Shown here: positions 39,612-49,249 of the stretch, in pieces
Position numbering within the stretch: position 1 is the first letter of the stretch
Layout: each line of letters opens with the position of its first letter
NCBI RefSeq assembly: GCF_014205225.1
Contig: NZ_JACHNB010000001.1
Span: 3,763,501-3,827,500 of the forward strand
Origin: Actinoplanes octamycinicus
Lineage (GTDB): Bacteria > Actinomycetota > Actinomycetes > Mycobacteriales > Micromonosporaceae
Length of the DNA: 64,000 bases
Direction: 5' to 3'
Notes under the pieces: generated by a model
Database searches by the model: none
Told to the model about the DNA's origin: nothing
The model's input: only the letters and a program-made list of their open reading frames with translations
Program-made: the position numbers and the translations under genes

Positions 39612-40724
39612 TCAGGCGCCTTCGCCGGTCTTCAGCGACTTCTCGACGTGCTCGAGCAGCTCTTTCCAGCTCGCCTCGAACTTCTCGACGCCCTCCTCCT
39701 CGAGGACCTTGACGACGTCGTCGAAGTCGACGCCGACCGCCGCCAGGTCGGCGAAGACCTGCTTGGCGTCGGCGTAGTTGTTCGTGATGCTGCCCGGCTT
39801 GGTGGTGCCGTGGTCGGCGAACGCCACGATCACCGACTCCGGCATGGTGTTCACCGTGCCGGGCGCGATCAGCTCCTCGACGTAGATCGTGTCGGGGAAG
39901 TCCGGGTTCTTGGTGGACGTGGAGGCCCACAGCGGCCGCTGCGGGTGCGCCCCGGCGGCGGCCAGCGACTTCCACCGCTCCGACCCGAAGACCTCCTCGT
40001 ACGCCTCGTAGGCCAGCCGGGCGTTGGCGATCGCGGCCTTGCCCTTGAGCGCCTTGGCCTGGTCGCTGCCGATCTTGTCGAGCCGCTTGTCCACCTCGGT
40101 GTCCACCCGGGAGACGAAGAACGACGCCACCGAGCCGATCTTGGACAGGTCGTGGCCGTTCGCCTTCGCCTGCTCCAGACCGGCCAGGAACGCGTCCATC
40201 ACCGCGCGGTAGCGCTCCAGCGAGAAGATCAGCGTCACGTTCACGCTGATCCCGGCCGCCAGGGTCTGCGTGATCGCCGGCAGGCCGGCCAGCGTCGCCG
40301 GGATCTTGATGAACAGGTTCGGCCGGTCGACCAGCCACCACAGCGTCTTCGCCTCGGCGACGGTGGACTCGGTCTCGTGCGCCTTGCGCGGGTCGACCTC
40401 GATCGAGACCCGGCCGTCCACGCCGTTCGAGGCGTCGTACGCCGGGCGCAGCACGTCGGCCGCGGCGCGCACGTCGGCGGCGGTCATCAGCCGGACCGCC
40501 TCCTCGACCGTCACCCGCTGCGCGGCCAGGTCGCGGACCTGCTCGTCGTAGGCGTCCGCGTCGGAGAGCGCCTTCTGGAAGATGCTCGGGTTCGTGGTGA
40601 CCCCGACCATGTGCTGCTCACGGCGCATCTTGTCGAGCGAGCCGCTGGTCAGCCGCACCCGGGAGAGGTCGTCGAGCCAGACCGCCACACCCTGGGCGGA
40701 CAGCTCTGCCAGTCTGTCGGTCAT
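39612..40724 (-). CDS. tal: transaldolase
   Basis: Transaldolase moves a dihydroxyacetone unit between sugar phosphates. The 370-residue protein is the long actinobacterial class with the Schiff-base Lys in '[18 protein letters not shown]', and conserved '[14 protein letters not shown]', '[11 protein letters not shown]' and '[21 protein letters not shown]'. ATG 40724 is favoured over a TTG three codons upstream because GGAG is 9 bases from it. It lies 15 bases after tkt, the usual tkt-tal pair. Confidence 0.95.
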   Translation of the reverse strand: MTDRLAELSAQGVAVWLDDLSRVRLTSGSLDKMRREQHMVGVTTNPSIFQKALSDADAYDEQVRDLAAQRVTVEEAVRLMTAADVRAAADVLRPAYDASNGVDGRVSIEVDPRKAHETESTVAEAKTLWWLVDRPNLFIKIPATLAGLPAITQTLAAGISVNVTLIFSLERYRAVMDAFLAGLEQAKANGHDLSKIGSVASFFVSRVDTEVDKRLDKIGSDQAKALKGKAAIANARLAYEAYEEVFGSERWKSLAAAGAHPQRPLWASTSTKNPDFPDTIYVEELIAPGTVNTMPESVIVAFADHGTTKPGSITNNYADAKQVFADLAAVGVDFDDVVKVLEEEGVEKFEASWKELLEHVEKSLKTGEGA

Positions 40725-40739
40725 TACCTTCAACTCCTG

Positions 40740-42854
40740 TCAGTTGCCGGTCTTGTGACCGGTGATCTCGCCGACCTTCGCCAGGGAGGCGTTGGCCTTC
40801 GCAACGACGTTGTCAGCGGTGAAACCGAACTGCTCGAAGAGGATCTTCGCCGGGGCGCTGGCACCGTAGTGCTCGATGCTGACCGCCTCGCCGGCGTCGC
40901 CGATGATCCGGTCCCAGCTCATCCGGATGCCGGCCTCCACCGAGACGCGGGCCTTCACCCCGTGCGGCAGGACCTGCTGCTGGTACGCGGTCTCCTGCTG
41001 GAAGAACCACTCCTGGCAGGGCATCGAGACCACCCGGGTGGGGGTGCCCTGGGCCTCCAGGCGCTCCTGCGCGGTGAGCGCGATGGCCACCTCGGAGCCG
41101 CTGGCGATCAGGATCACCTGCGGGGTGCCGGTGGACGCCTCGGACAGGATGTAGCCGCCCTTGAGGGTGCCCTCGGCCGACGCGTACTTCGAGCGGTCGA
41201 GGGTCGGCAGGTTCTGCCGGGACAGCGCCAGCGCGGTCGGGCGGTCGTGGTGCTCCAGGGCGCCGCGCCAGGCGAACGCGGTCTCGTTGGCGTCGGCCGG
41301 GCGGACCACGTCGAGGCCGACGATGGCGCGCAGCGCGGTCAGCGTCTCGATCGGCTGGTGGGTCGGGCCGTCCTCGCCGAGACCGATCGAGTCGTGCGTC
41401 CACACGAAGACGACCGGCAGCTTCATCAGCGCGGAGAGCCGGACGGCGCCGCGCATGTAGTCGCTGAAGACCAGGAAGGTGCCACCGTACGGCCGGGTGC
41501 CGCCGTGCACCGCGATGCCGTTGAGGATCGAGCCCATGCCGTGCTCACGGATGCCGAAGTGCAGGGTGCGCCCGTACTCGTGGCCGGGGAACTCCTTGGT
41601 GGCGTACTCCGCCGGGATGAACGACGGCTCGCCCTTCATCGTGGTGTTGTTGCTCTCCGCCAGGTCGGCGGAACCGCCCCACAGCTCGGGCAGGACCGGG
41701 GCGAGCGCCTCCAGGATCTTGCCGGACGCGGCGCGGGTGGCCAGGCCCTTCTCGTCGGCCGGGAACTCGGGCAGCGCGGCGGCCCAGCCGTCCGGCAGCT
41801 GCTTGGCGGCGAGCCGGTCGAACAGCTTCTTGCCCTCGGCGTTGCCGGCGGCCCAGGCGTCGAACGCCTTCTGCCACTCGGCGTGCGCCGCCTTGCCGCG
41901 CTCGACCGCCTGCTGGGTGTGCTTGACCACCTCGTCGTCGATCGCGAACGGCTCGTCGGTGAAGCCGAGCAGCGCCTTGGTGGCGGTGATCTCGTCCTTG
42001 CCCAGCGCCGAGCCGTGGATCTTGCCGGTGTTCTGCTTCTTCGGCGCCGGCCAGCCGATCACCGTCTTGAGGACGATGAACGACGGCTTGTCGGTGACCG
42101 CCTTGGCGGCCTGGATCGCCGCCCAGAGCGCCTCGACGTCCTCCACGTACGGGTCCGAGCCGCTCCAGTCGACGGTCTGGACGTGCCAGCCGTACGCCTC
42201 GTAGCGGGCGCCGACGTCCTCGGACTTGGCGATCCGGGTGTCGTCCTCGATGGAGATCTGGTTGTCGTCGTAGATCACCGTGAGGTTGCCGAGCTTCTGC
42301 ACCGAGGCGATCGCACTCGACTCGTGGCTGACGCCCTCCTCGATGTCACCGTCCGAGGCGATCGAGTAGACGTGGTGGTCGAACGGCGACTGGCCGGCCG
42401 CGGTGTCCGGGTCGAACAGGCCGCGCTCGCGGCGGGCCGCCATCGCCATGCCGACCGCGTTGCCGATGCCCTGGCCCAGCGGGCCGGTGGTGATCTCGAC
42501 GCCCGGCGTGTGCCCGAACTCGGGGTGGCCCGGGGTGAGCGAGTCCCACTGGCGCAGCGACTTCAGGTCGTCCAGCGACAGTCCGTAACCGCTGAGGAAG
42601 AGCTGAATGTAGAGGGTGAGGCTGGAGTGACCGCAGGACAGCACGAACCGGTCGCGGCCCGCCCAGTGCGGGTCGGTCGGGTCGTGCCGCATGACGCGGT
42701 TGAACAGCAGGTAGGCGGCCGGAGCCAGGCTCATGGCCGTGCCGGGGTGGCCGTTGCCGGCCTTCTCGACGGCATCCATGGCCAGCACCCGCACTGTGTC
42801 GACCGCCTTGCGGTCGAGGTCGGACCAATTGAGAGCAGGATCTGTGGCACCCAC
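40740..42854 (-). CDS. tkt: transketolase
   Basis: Transketolase transfers two-carbon units with thiamine diphosphate. The 704-residue protein shows 'GNGHPGTAMSLAPAAYLLF', the ThDP/metal motif 'IASDGDIEEGVSHE' (GDG-N type), and the C-terminal 'HDSIGLGEDGPTHQPIETL' and 'SGSEVAIAL'. GTG 42854 is used, with GAGGAG 10 bases upstream; sequence further upstream shows no similarity to transketolase. It is divergent from ctaB. Confidence 0.95.
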   Translation of the reverse strand: MGATDPALNWSDLDRKAVDTVRVLAMDAVEKAGNGHPGTAMSLAPAAYLLFNRVMRHDPTDPHWAGRDRFVLSCGHSSLTLYIQLFLSGYGLSLDDLKSLRQWDSLTPGHPEFGHTPGVEITTGPLGQGIGNAVGMAMAARRERGLFDPDTAAGQSPFDHHVYSIASDGDIEEGVSHESSAIASVQKLGNLTVIYDDNQISIEDDTRIAKSEDVGARYEAYGWHVQTVDWSGSDPYVEDVEALWAAIQAAKAVTDKPSFIVLKTVIGWPAPKKQNTGKIHGSALGKDEITATKALLGFTDEPFAIDDEVVKHTQQAVERGKAAHAEWQKAFDAWAAGNAEGKKLFDRLAAKQLPDGWAAALPEFPADEKGLATRAASGKILEALAPVLPELWGGSADLAESNNTTMKGEPSFIPAEYATKEFPGHEYGRTLHFGIREHGMGSILNGIAVHGGTRPYGGTFLVFSDYMRGAVRLSALMKLPVVFVWTHDSIGLGEDGPTHQPIETLTALRAIVGLDVVRPADANETAFAWRGALEHHDRPTALALSRQNLPTLDRSKYASAEGTLKGGYILSEASTGTPQVILIASGSEVAIALTAQERLEAQGTPTRVVSMPCQEWFFQQETAYQQQVLPHGVKARVSVEAGIRMSWDRIIGDAGEAVSIEHYGASAPAKILFEQFGFTADNVVAKANASLAKVGEITGHKTGN

Positions 42855-43116
42855 GTCTGTTGTGCTCCTCGGGCAGGATTGTGGAACCCTTTTCGGCTTG
42901 ACCCTATCCAGTCGGGCTAAACGTCTGCGCAGCGAACGGCACAGGTGCATACGCTGTGAGCGGACACACGGTTGACGGGTGTGACGGCGTCCACCTGTGC
43001 CGGGTGGCCCGAGCAGCGGAGACGGTGGCGCGTAGGCTGTCCGGGCGGCTCGGCCGGGTTGATCTCCACCCGGCAGGCGGCCGCGAGTTGGTCCAAATGC
43101 CGGAAGGTGGCTGTCC

Positions 43117-44079
43117 GTGAGCATGATCACCGAGCGTTCCGTCCAGCGACGGTCGCCCGGCGTGGCGGAGCCCGCGCCACGCGAGGAAGCGCGACGCGAC
43201 CGGATGGCGGTGTTGCGGGGCTACCTGGCGCTGACCAAACCGGCCATCGTCGAGCTGCTGCTGGTCACCACGGTGCCGACCATGATGCTGGCCGCCGGCG
43301 GCTGGCCCGACCTGGTCACCTTCTTCGCGGTGCTGGTCGGCGGCGCGCTGGCGGGCGGCGCGGCGAGCGCGCTGAACTGCTACATCGACCGCGACATCGA
43401 CGTGCTGATGAAGCGGACCAAGCGGCGGCCGCTGCCCACCCACCAGATCACCCCGCGCGCGGTGCTGATCTTCGGGCTCACCCTCGCGGTGGTGTCGGTG
43501 GTGCTGATGGCGCTGCTGACCAACTGGCTGGCGACCGCGCTGACCGCGTTCTCGATCTTCTACTACGACGTGGTCTACACGCTCTGGCTGAAGCGGCGCA
43601 CCCCGGCGAACACGTTCTGGGGCGGCGTCTGCGGCGCCGCGCCGGTGGTCATCGGCTGGGCCGCGGTGACCGGTTCGATCGCGCCGATGGGCTGGGCGCT
43701 GTTCGCAGTCGTCTTCTTCTGGCAAATGCCGCACTTCTACGCACTTGCCATCAAGTACAAGGACGACTACGCCCGGGCCGGTGTGCCGATGCTCCCGGTG
43801 GTCCGCTCGGTCGCCCGGGTCAACTTCGAGATCGTGCTCTACACCGTGCTCACCGTGGCGTCCTCGCTGATCGCCTGGCCGCTCGGGCGGGACCTGGGGC
43901 TGGGCTGGATCTACGGCGCCGCCGCGGTGCTCACCGGCGGGCTCTTCCTGGGCGAGTCGATCCGGCTGGTCTACCAGACCCGCAACGGCGGCATGGTGAA
44001 GCCGATGCGGCTGTTCCAGCTCTCGATCACATACCTGACGCTGCTCTTCATGGCGATCGCCGTGGATGCCCTGATCTGA
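43117..44079 (+). CDS. ctaB: protoheme IX farnesyltransferase (heme O synthase)
   Basis: CtaB attaches farnesyl to heme b, giving heme O for cytochrome oxidase. The 320-residue, roughly nine-helix UbiA-type protein has the prenyl-diphosphate motif '[22 protein letters not shown]' (NxxxDxxxD) and the second '[16 protein letters not shown]' (D-x-x-R/D). GTG 43117 has a GGAAGGTGG about 8 bases upstream; ATG 43123 is an alternative. It is divergent from tkt. ctaA, the next enzyme of heme A synthesis, is 2 kb away. Confidence 0.95.
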   Translation: MSMITERSVQRRSPGVAEPAPREEARRDRMAVLRGYLALTKPAIVELLLVTTVPTMMLAAGGWPDLVTFFAVLVGGALAGGAASALNCYIDRDIDVLMKRTKRRPLPTHQITPRAVLIFGLTLAVVSVVLMALLTNWLATALTAFSIFYYDVVYTLWLKRRTPANTFWGGVCGAAPVVIGWAAVTGSIAPMGWALFAVVFFWQMPHFYALAIKYKDDYARAGVPMLPVVRSVARVNFEIVLYTVLTVASSLIAWPLGRDLGLGWIYGAAAVLTGGLFLGESIRLVYQTRNGGMVKPMRLFQLSITYLTLLFMAIAVDALI

Positions 44080-44304
44080 GGTCGCGTTCAGTCAGCGGGT
44101 TACGGCCTTGTCGCACACGATGCCCGGATTGTGACCAGTGTCAACTACGTTCCGTCACTCGATCGACGGATTCTGGTGACTGCACAATTCGGGCGAAATT
44201 GGTGCATAACTATACGCCGACTGCGGAAACCTGCTGGTAACTCCAATCACAAAAGGCGTCCGGAGTACCCCGCGGCGCGTCGCTGATTGCTTAGGCTGCG
44301 AGGC

Positions 44305-44598
44305 ATGGCAGAAGGTTCCGTAATGACGCTGACCTCCGAGATCAAGTCTTTCGCCGCCGGGCACGGCGGCGCCAAGGCGGTCATCGAGTACGTCGGTAAG
44401 CGCGGCGCCCGCATCGTCCTGGTCGGTGAGGATGGCGAGTGGTCCGACCAGTTCGCCCAGGACACCGGCGTCGCCCGGGAGGCCTGCGAGCACGCCGGCG
44501 TCCAGGTCGAGAACGAGTGGGAGCGCGAGCTCCTGGAGCAGATGCGTCCCAGCAACGACCTGTGGCGGTCGATGGCGCGCCGGAGCATGGCCCGCTGA
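44305..44598 (+). CDS. small protein of unknown family
   Basis: The 97-residue protein is not recognised. It reads like a small alpha/beta protein: 'GGAKAVIEYVGKRGARIVLVGEDGEW' then helical 'VAREACEHAGVQVENEWERELLEQM', ending in a basic 'RSMARRSMAR'. TAGGCT (44292-44297) lies 7 bases upstream of the ATG, so the gene is probably leaderless; an internal ATG 44323 preceded by AGAAGG is a possible alternative. Its stop shares a base with the next gene (TGATG), coupling it to an ATP-grasp enzyme. Confidence 0.75.
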   Translation: MAEGSVMTLTSEIKSFAAGHGGAKAVIEYVGKRGARIVLVGEDGEWSDQFAQDTGVAREACEHAGVQVENEWERELLEQMRPSNDLWRSMARRSMAR

Positions 44599-45479
44599 TG
44601 GCCGCTCCGGACGCCCGGGTCGCCCTGGTCACCTGCGCCCACTTCCCCGACCTGTGGGAGGACGACCACCCGCTGCGCGACGCGCTGCTCGCGCGCGGGG
44701 TCGCCGTCGAGGTGCTGCGCTGGGACGACGCGGACGCGGACTGGTCGCGGTTCGACCTGACCGTGATCCGGTCGCCGTGGGACTACGTCGCCCGCCACGA
44801 GCAGTTCGTGGCCTGGGCGCGCAGCGTCCCCCGGCTGGCCAACCCGGGCGACATCATCGCCTGGAACACCGACAAGCGGTACCTGAGCGACCTCGCCGCG
44901 GCCGGCGTCCCGGTCATCCCGACCGACTTCGTCGGCCCGGGGGAGACCTGGTCCCCACCGGCCACCGGCGAGTGGGTGGTCAAGCCGACCGTCTCGGCCG
45001 GCAGCCAGGACACCGCCCGCTACACCTTCCCCGAGCAGCTCGACCAGGCCCGGGCGCACGTGGCCCGGCTCACCGCGAGCGGCCGCACCGCGATGATCCA
45101 GCCCTACCTCGCCGCGGTCGCCACCGCCGGCGAGACCGCGCTGCTCTGCTTCCCGGACGCGGCCGGCGAGCTGAGCTTCAGCCACGCGATCCGCAAGGGC
45201 CCGATGCTGCGGCAGACCGGCGAGCACACGATCGACGTGGGCAGCGAGGAGATCACCCCGCGCACCCCGTCGGAGGCCGAGCTGGAGGTCGCCCGCCAGG
45301 TCCTCGCCGCGGTCCCGGGCGGCGCCAAGCGCCTGCTCTACGCCCGCGTCGACGTGATCCCGGGCGCGGACGGCAAGCCACAGATGATCGAGCTGGAGCT
45401 CACCGAGCCGGCGCTGTTCCTGCGCACGGCCCCGGGCGCCGCCGACCGCCTCGCCGACGCCATCCTGGCTCGCCTCTAA
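44598..45479 (+). CDS. ATP-grasp enzyme of unknown substrate
   Basis: The 293-residue protein has an ATP-grasp layout: an N-terminal pre-ATP domain ('VALVTCAHFPDLWEDD', 'RSPWDYV'), the ATP-binding Lys in 'GEWVVKPTVSAGSQDT', 'MIQPYLAAVATAGETALLCF', and the metal-binding 'ARVDVIPGADGKPQMIELELTEPALFL' (Glu-x-x-Asn/Glu type). This class resembles glutathione-synthetase/RimK-related ligases; the substrate is not identified. It starts at ATG 44598 overlapping the stop of the small upstream gene and ends at a strong terminator. Confidence 0.85.
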   Translation: MAAPDARVALVTCAHFPDLWEDDHPLRDALLARGVAVEVLRWDDADADWSRFDLTVIRSPWDYVARHEQFVAWARSVPRLANPGDIIAWNTDKRYLSDLAAAGVPVIPTDFVGPGETWSPPATGEWVVKPTVSAGSQDTARYTFPEQLDQARAHVARLTASGRTAMIQPYLAAVATAGETALLCFPDAAGELSFSHAIRKGPMLRQTGEHTIDVGSEEITPRTPSEAELEVARQVLAAVPGGAKRLLYARVDVIPGADGKPQMIELELTEPALFLRTAPGAADRLADAILARL

Positions 45480-45498
45480 CCCCACACCCACGAAAGTC

Positions 45499-45533
45499 CG
45501 GGCCGCGACCTCCGTCGCGGCCCGCTCCTTTTT
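45499..45533 (+). terminator. terminator of the ATP-grasp operon
   Basis: A perfect 11-bp stem (CGGGCCGCGAC/GTCGCGGCCCG), loop CTCC, followed by CTCCTTTTT. Confidence 0.88.
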
Positions 45534-45556
45534 CCCGCCCTCCCGGCGCTCGTGCG

Positions 45557-45935
45557 GTGAAGCGCCAGCCGGAACCGCGAGGCGCGCCGCGGCCCGAATC
45601 GCAGCGCGCCTCGCGGTGGTCCAGCTGGCTCCCATGGGTGTTTCGAGGGCCGTGAGGCACCCGTGAGGCCCAGCCGGGATCGTGAGGCGGGCCGCGGTCC
45701 GGGTCGCAGCGCGCCTTGCGGTGGTTCGGCTGGTTCCCACGGGTGTTTGGAGGGATGTCAGGCACCCGTGAGGCCCAGCCGGGATCGTGAGGCGCGATGC
45801 GGTCCGGGTTGCAGCGCGCCTCGCGGTGGCCCGGCTGGGCCTCACGGGTGTTTGGAGGGATGTGAGGCACCCGTGAGGCCCAGCCGGGGTGGTGAGGCGC
45901 GCGCCTTGCGGTGGTTCGGCTGGTTCTCACCAACC
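45557..45935. repeat. 105-bp tandem repeat, 3.6 copies
   Basis: Units begin at about 45557, 45662, 45767 and 45872 (period exactly 105). The first is the most diverged, the second and third nearly identical, the fourth cut short at about 60 bases. Each contains CGTGAGGCCCAGCCGGG, a GCAGCGCGCCT core and CGGGTGTTTGGAGGGATG. As 105 is divisible by 3, long open frames run through on both strands, but their 35-residue repeats (Arg/Ala/Pro/His) look like by-products. It lies between convergent genes. Confidence 0.88.
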
Positions 45936-45983
45936 CGGGCGTGCCGGGACCGGGCTGCGTCCCTGTGGGCGGGGAGTGGCGGG

Positions 45984-46949
45984 TCAGGAGGCGGGGACGG
46001 GCTCCTGGGCCGGCGCCGGATCCGTGGTGGACGCGGCCGGGGCGGTGAGGGCGGGACGTTCGCGCAGGGACCAGAGGACGGCCAGGGTGGCGCACCAGAC
46101 CAGGCCGGCGCCGAGCATGTGGGCGGCGACCAGGATCACCGGAAGGTGGGTGAAGTACTGGACGAAGCCGATCAGGCCCTGGGCCAGCTCGACGGCGACC
46201 AGGACCAGCGCGGCGCGGACCGCGGCCGGCGGGGCCGGGACGGCGCGCAGCGCGAACCACAGGGCCACCGAGAGGCCGATCAGCAGGAAGACCAGGTCGG
46301 CGTGGACCTGGGAGATCGCCGCCGGGTCGAGGCCGTTGCGCTTGGCGCCGCGGTCGCCGGAGTGCGGGCCGCTGCCGGTGACGACCACGCCGACCGCGAC
46401 CACGGCCAGGCTGGCCAGCGCGGTCAGCCGGGCCAGGGCGCGCAGCGGTGCCGGGACCAGCGAGCGGGGGGCGCCGTCGCCCTCGTCGATCCGGCGCCAG
46501 AACGCGTAGGCCACCGAGATCAGCGCGATGGAGAGCAGGAAGTGCAGGCCGACCACCCACGGGTTCAGGTGGGTGAGCACGGTGATGCCGCCGACCACGC
46601 CCTGCATCGGGATGCCCAGGCCGACCGCGACCGACAGCCAGACCAGCGAGCGGCGGCGGGGCCGGGCCAGCGCGCCGAGGAAGCAGGCGATGGCGAGGCC
46701 GGCCAGCACGAAGGTGAGCAGCCGGTTGCCGAACTCGATGACGCCGTGCACGCCCATCGCCGCGGTCGTCGTGTAGGACTCGTCGGTGCACCGCGGCCAG
46801 GTCGGGCAGCCGAGGCCGGAGTCGGTGAGCCGGACCGCCGCGCCGGTGACGATCAGCGCGACGTTGGCGACCAGGGACGCGCACGCCAGGGGGCGCAGCC
46901 AGGCGGCGAACGGGCGGAACAGCGGCGCGAAGGACTTCACCCGTGGCAT
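45984..46949 (-). CDS. ctaA: heme A synthase (COX15/CtaA family)
   Basis: CtaA oxidises the methyl group of heme O to make heme A. The 321-residue protein has eight membrane segments and the His ligands in 'MGVHGVIEFGNR', 'THLNPWVVGLHF', 'QVHADLVF' and 'LPVILVAAHMLGA'. The Cys pair in 'GCPTWPRC' fits the Gram-positive COX15 type. ATG 46949 starts directly before the first helix. It is divergent from sufR with only ~107 bases between the two starts. Confidence 0.94.
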   Translation of the reverse strand: MPRVKSFAPLFRPFAAWLRPLACASLVANVALIVTGAAVRLTDSGLGCPTWPRCTDESYTTTAAMGVHGVIEFGNRLLTFVLAGLAIACFLGALARPRRRSLVWLSVAVGLGIPMQGVVGGITVLTHLNPWVVGLHFLLSIALISVAYAFWRRIDEGDGAPRSLVPAPLRALARLTALASLAVVAVGVVVTGSGPHSGDRGAKRNGLDPAAISQVHADLVFLLIGLSVALWFALRAVPAPPAAVRAALVLVAVELAQGLIGFVQYFTHLPVILVAAHMLGAGLVWCATLAVLWSLRERPALTAPAASTTDPAPAQEPVPAS

Positions 46950-47020
46950 CGTACGCCCGAATTTGATCTTGAAAGGAGGCGTCCCCGGCGGCCGGTGTGA
47001 TGGATCACCCGGGGATCGGT

Positions 47021-47049
47021 TTGCAGCCTCCCGAGGAAATACGTAACGT
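47021..47049 (+). promoter_or_regulatory. suf operon promoter
   Basis: TTGCAG (47021-47026), 17-base spacer, TAACGT (47044-47049). The GTG of sufR is 8 bases after the -10, so the operon is probably leaderless. Upstream, GTGATGGATCAC (46997-47008) is an inverted repeat that could be a regulator site. Confidence 0.7.
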
Positions 47050-47056
47050 TGCCGTA

Positions 47057-47785
47057 GTGAAAAACCAGGTGCAGCTCGGAGACGGTGCGGTGGCGACAGC
47101 CGCCGCGTCGGACGGGCGCACCCGCGATCGGGTCGCCCAGCTGTTGCTGGAGCGCGGCGCGGCCACCGCGGCCGAGCTCGGCGCCTGTCTCGGCCTGAGC
47201 CCCGCGGCGATCCGCAAGCACCTGGACGCGATGCTGTCCGACGCGCTCGTCGAGACCCGCGAGGTGCGCCGCACCGGCCCGCGCGGCCGTGGCCGCCCGG
47301 CCAAGGCGTTCGTGCTCACCGCCGCCGCCCGGGAGAGCCTGCCGCACCACTACGACAACATCGCCGCCGCGGCGCTCCGCTGGATCGCCCAGCACAACGG
47401 GCCGGAGGCGGTCACCGCGTTCGCCGGTTCGCAGATCCAGGCCCTGGAGGACCGCTGCCGCACCGCCCTGGAGGAGGCCGGCACCGATCCGATCGCGCGG
47501 GCGGAGGCACTCGCCGACGCGCTGACCGCGGAGGGCTACGCTGCCAGCGCGACCACGATCGCGTCCGGCGGACAGTTGTGCCAGCACCACTGCCCGGTGG
47601 CCCACGTGGCTGCCGAGTTCCCTCAGCTGTGCGACGCCGAGACCGAAGTCATCTCCCGGCTCATCGGCACCCACGTGCAGCGCCTCGCCACCATCGCGCA
47701 CGGCGACGGGGTGTGCACCACGCACATCCCCGCTCGCGGTTCGCGCATCACCGCCACCACGGTTAGGACAGATAGCAATGACTGA
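47057..47785 (+). CDS. sufR: SufR-type Fe-S transcriptional repressor
   Basis: SufR is a winged-helix repressor carrying an Fe-S cluster; it adjusts suf expression to Fe-S supply. The 242-residue protein has an N-terminal HTH ('[38 protein letters not shown]', '[19 protein letters not shown]') and the C-terminal cysteine cluster '[21 protein letters not shown]' typical of actinobacterial SufR. The leaderless GTG 47057 is preferred to longer starts because they lack a ribosome site. It overlaps sufB by 8 bases. Confidence 0.92.
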   Translation: MKNQVQLGDGAVATAAASDGRTRDRVAQLLLERGAATAAELGACLGLSPAAIRKHLDAMLSDALVETREVRRTGPRGRGRPAKAFVLTAAARESLPHHYDNIAAAALRWIAQHNGPEAVTAFAGSQIQALEDRCRTALEEAGTDPIARAEALADALTAEGYAASATTIASGGQLCQHHCPVAHVAAEFPQLCDAETEVISRLIGTHVQRLATIAHGDGVCTTHIPARGSRITATTVRTDSND

Positions 47786-49199
47786 CCAGATCGTCACTCA
47801 GGAAGAGCACCTCGCCGCTCTTGGCAAGTACGAGTACGGCTGGGCCGATGCCGACGTCGCCGGCGCTGCCGCGCAGCGTGGCCTGTCCGAGGCCGTGGTG
47901 CGGGACATCTCCGCGAAGAAGAGCGAGCCGCAGTGGATGCTCGACCTGCGGCTCAAGGGCCTGCGCCTGTTCGACCGCAAGCCGATGCCGAACTGGGGCG
48001 CCGACCTCACCGGCATCGACTTCCAGAACATCAAGTACTTCGTCCGCTCCACCGAGAAGCAGGCCGCCAGCTGGGAGGACCTGCCGGAGGACATCAAGGC
48101 GACGTACGACAAGCTGGGCATCCCGGAGGCGGAGAAGCAGCGTCTGGTGGCCGGCGTCGCCGCGCAGTACGAGTCCGAGGTCGTCTACCACGCGATCCGT
48201 GAGGACCTCGAGCAGCAGGGTGTCATCTTCCTGGACACCGACACCGCGCTGAAGCAGCACGAGGACATCTTCAAGGAGTACTTCGGCACGGTCATCCCGG
48301 TCGGCGACAACAAGTTCGCCGCGCTGAACACCAGCGTGTGGTCCGGCGGCTCGTTCATCTACGTGCCGAAGGGCGTGCACGTCGACATCCCGCTGCAGGC
48401 CTACTTCCGGATCAACACGGAGAACATGGGCCAGTTCGAGCGGACCCTGATCATCGCCGACGAGGGCAGCTACGTGCACTACGTCGAGGGCTGCACGGCG
48501 CCGATCTACTCGTCCGACTCGCTGCACTCCGCGGTCGTCGAGATCATCGTGAAGAAGAACGCCCGGGTGCGGTACACGACCATCCAGAACTGGTCGAACA
48601 ACGTCTACAACCTGGTCACCAAGCGCGCCACCTGCGAGGAGGGCGCGACCATGGAGTGGATCGACGGCAACATCGGCTCCAAGGTGACGATGAAGTACCC
48701 GGCGGTCTACATGACCGGCCCGCACGCCAAGGGCGAGGTGCTCTCGATCGCGATGGCCGGTGAGGGCCAGCACCAGGACTCCGGCGCCAAGATGGTGCAC
48801 GCCGCGCCGTACACGTCCTCGACCATCGTGTCGAAGTCGATCGCCCGGGGCGGTGGCCGCACGTCGTACCGGGGCCTGGTCCAGGTGCTGGAGGGCTCCT
48901 CGCACTCGAAGAGCACGGTCAAGTGCGACGCGCTGCTGGTCGACACGGTCTCCCGCTCGGACACGTACCCGTACGTGGACATCCGCGAGGACGACGTGAA
49001 CATGGGCCACGAGGCGACCGTCTCCAAGGTCAGCGAGGACCAGCTCTTCTACCTGATGAGCCGCGGCCTGACCGAGGACGAGGCGATGGCGATGATCGTG
49101 CGTGGCTTCATCGAGCCGATCGCCAAGGAGCTCCCGATGGAGTACGCGCTGGAGCTGAACCGCCTGATCGAGCTGCAGATGGAAGGGGCCGTGGGTTAA
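47778..49199 (+). CDS. sufB: Fe-S cluster scaffold SufB
   Basis: SufB is the scaffold on which SufBCD builds Fe-S clusters. The 473-residue protein shows '[20 protein letters not shown]', the beta-helix core '[23 protein letters not shown]', and the cluster-related C-terminal '[21 protein letters not shown]' and '[21 protein letters not shown]'. The ATG overlaps the sufR stop by 8 bases; AGGA lies 8 bases upstream. Confidence 0.97.
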   Translation: MTDQIVTQEEHLAALGKYEYGWADADVAGAAAQRGLSEAVVRDISAKKSEPQWMLDLRLKGLRLFDRKPMPNWGADLTGIDFQNIKYFVRSTEKQAASWEDLPEDIKATYDKLGIPEAEKQRLVAGVAAQYESEVVYHAIREDLEQQGVIFLDTDTALKQHEDIFKEYFGTVIPVGDNKFAALNTSVWSGGSFIYVPKGVHVDIPLQAYFRINTENMGQFERTLIIADEGSYVHYVEGCTAPIYSSDSLHSAVVEIIVKKNARVRYTTIQNWSNNVYNLVTKRATCEEGATMEWIDGNIGSKVTMKYPAVYMTGPHAKGEVLSIAMAGEGQHQDSGAKMVHAAPYTSSTIVSKSIARGGGRTSYRGLVQVLEGSSHSKSTVKCDALLVDTVSRSDTYPYVDIREDDVNMGHEATVSKVSEDQLFYLMSRGLTEDEAMAMIVRGFIEPIAKELPMEYALELNRLIELQMEGAVG

Positions 49200-49249
49200 C
49201 CGGCCCGGGGCTCAGCTGACAAGCGCAAAGAAGCGGACATAAGGAAGAA

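Noticed and set aside
39648..42920. A 1090-codon open frame on the plus strand antisense to tal and tkt
   Set aside because: It mirrors the codon pattern of the real genes on the minus strand, is rich in Arg/Val/Asp/Leu/Gly without any domain, and the minus-strand proteins are unmistakable.
45557..45935. CRISPR-like array
   Set aside because: Units are contiguous 105-bp copies without unique spacers and there are no cas genes nearby.
46997..47008. GTGATGGATCAC as the SufR operator
   Set aside because: It is a short inverted repeat in a suitable place, but its arms are only 5 bp and it does not match a published SufR box that I can recall with certainty, so it is noted in the promoter entry only.
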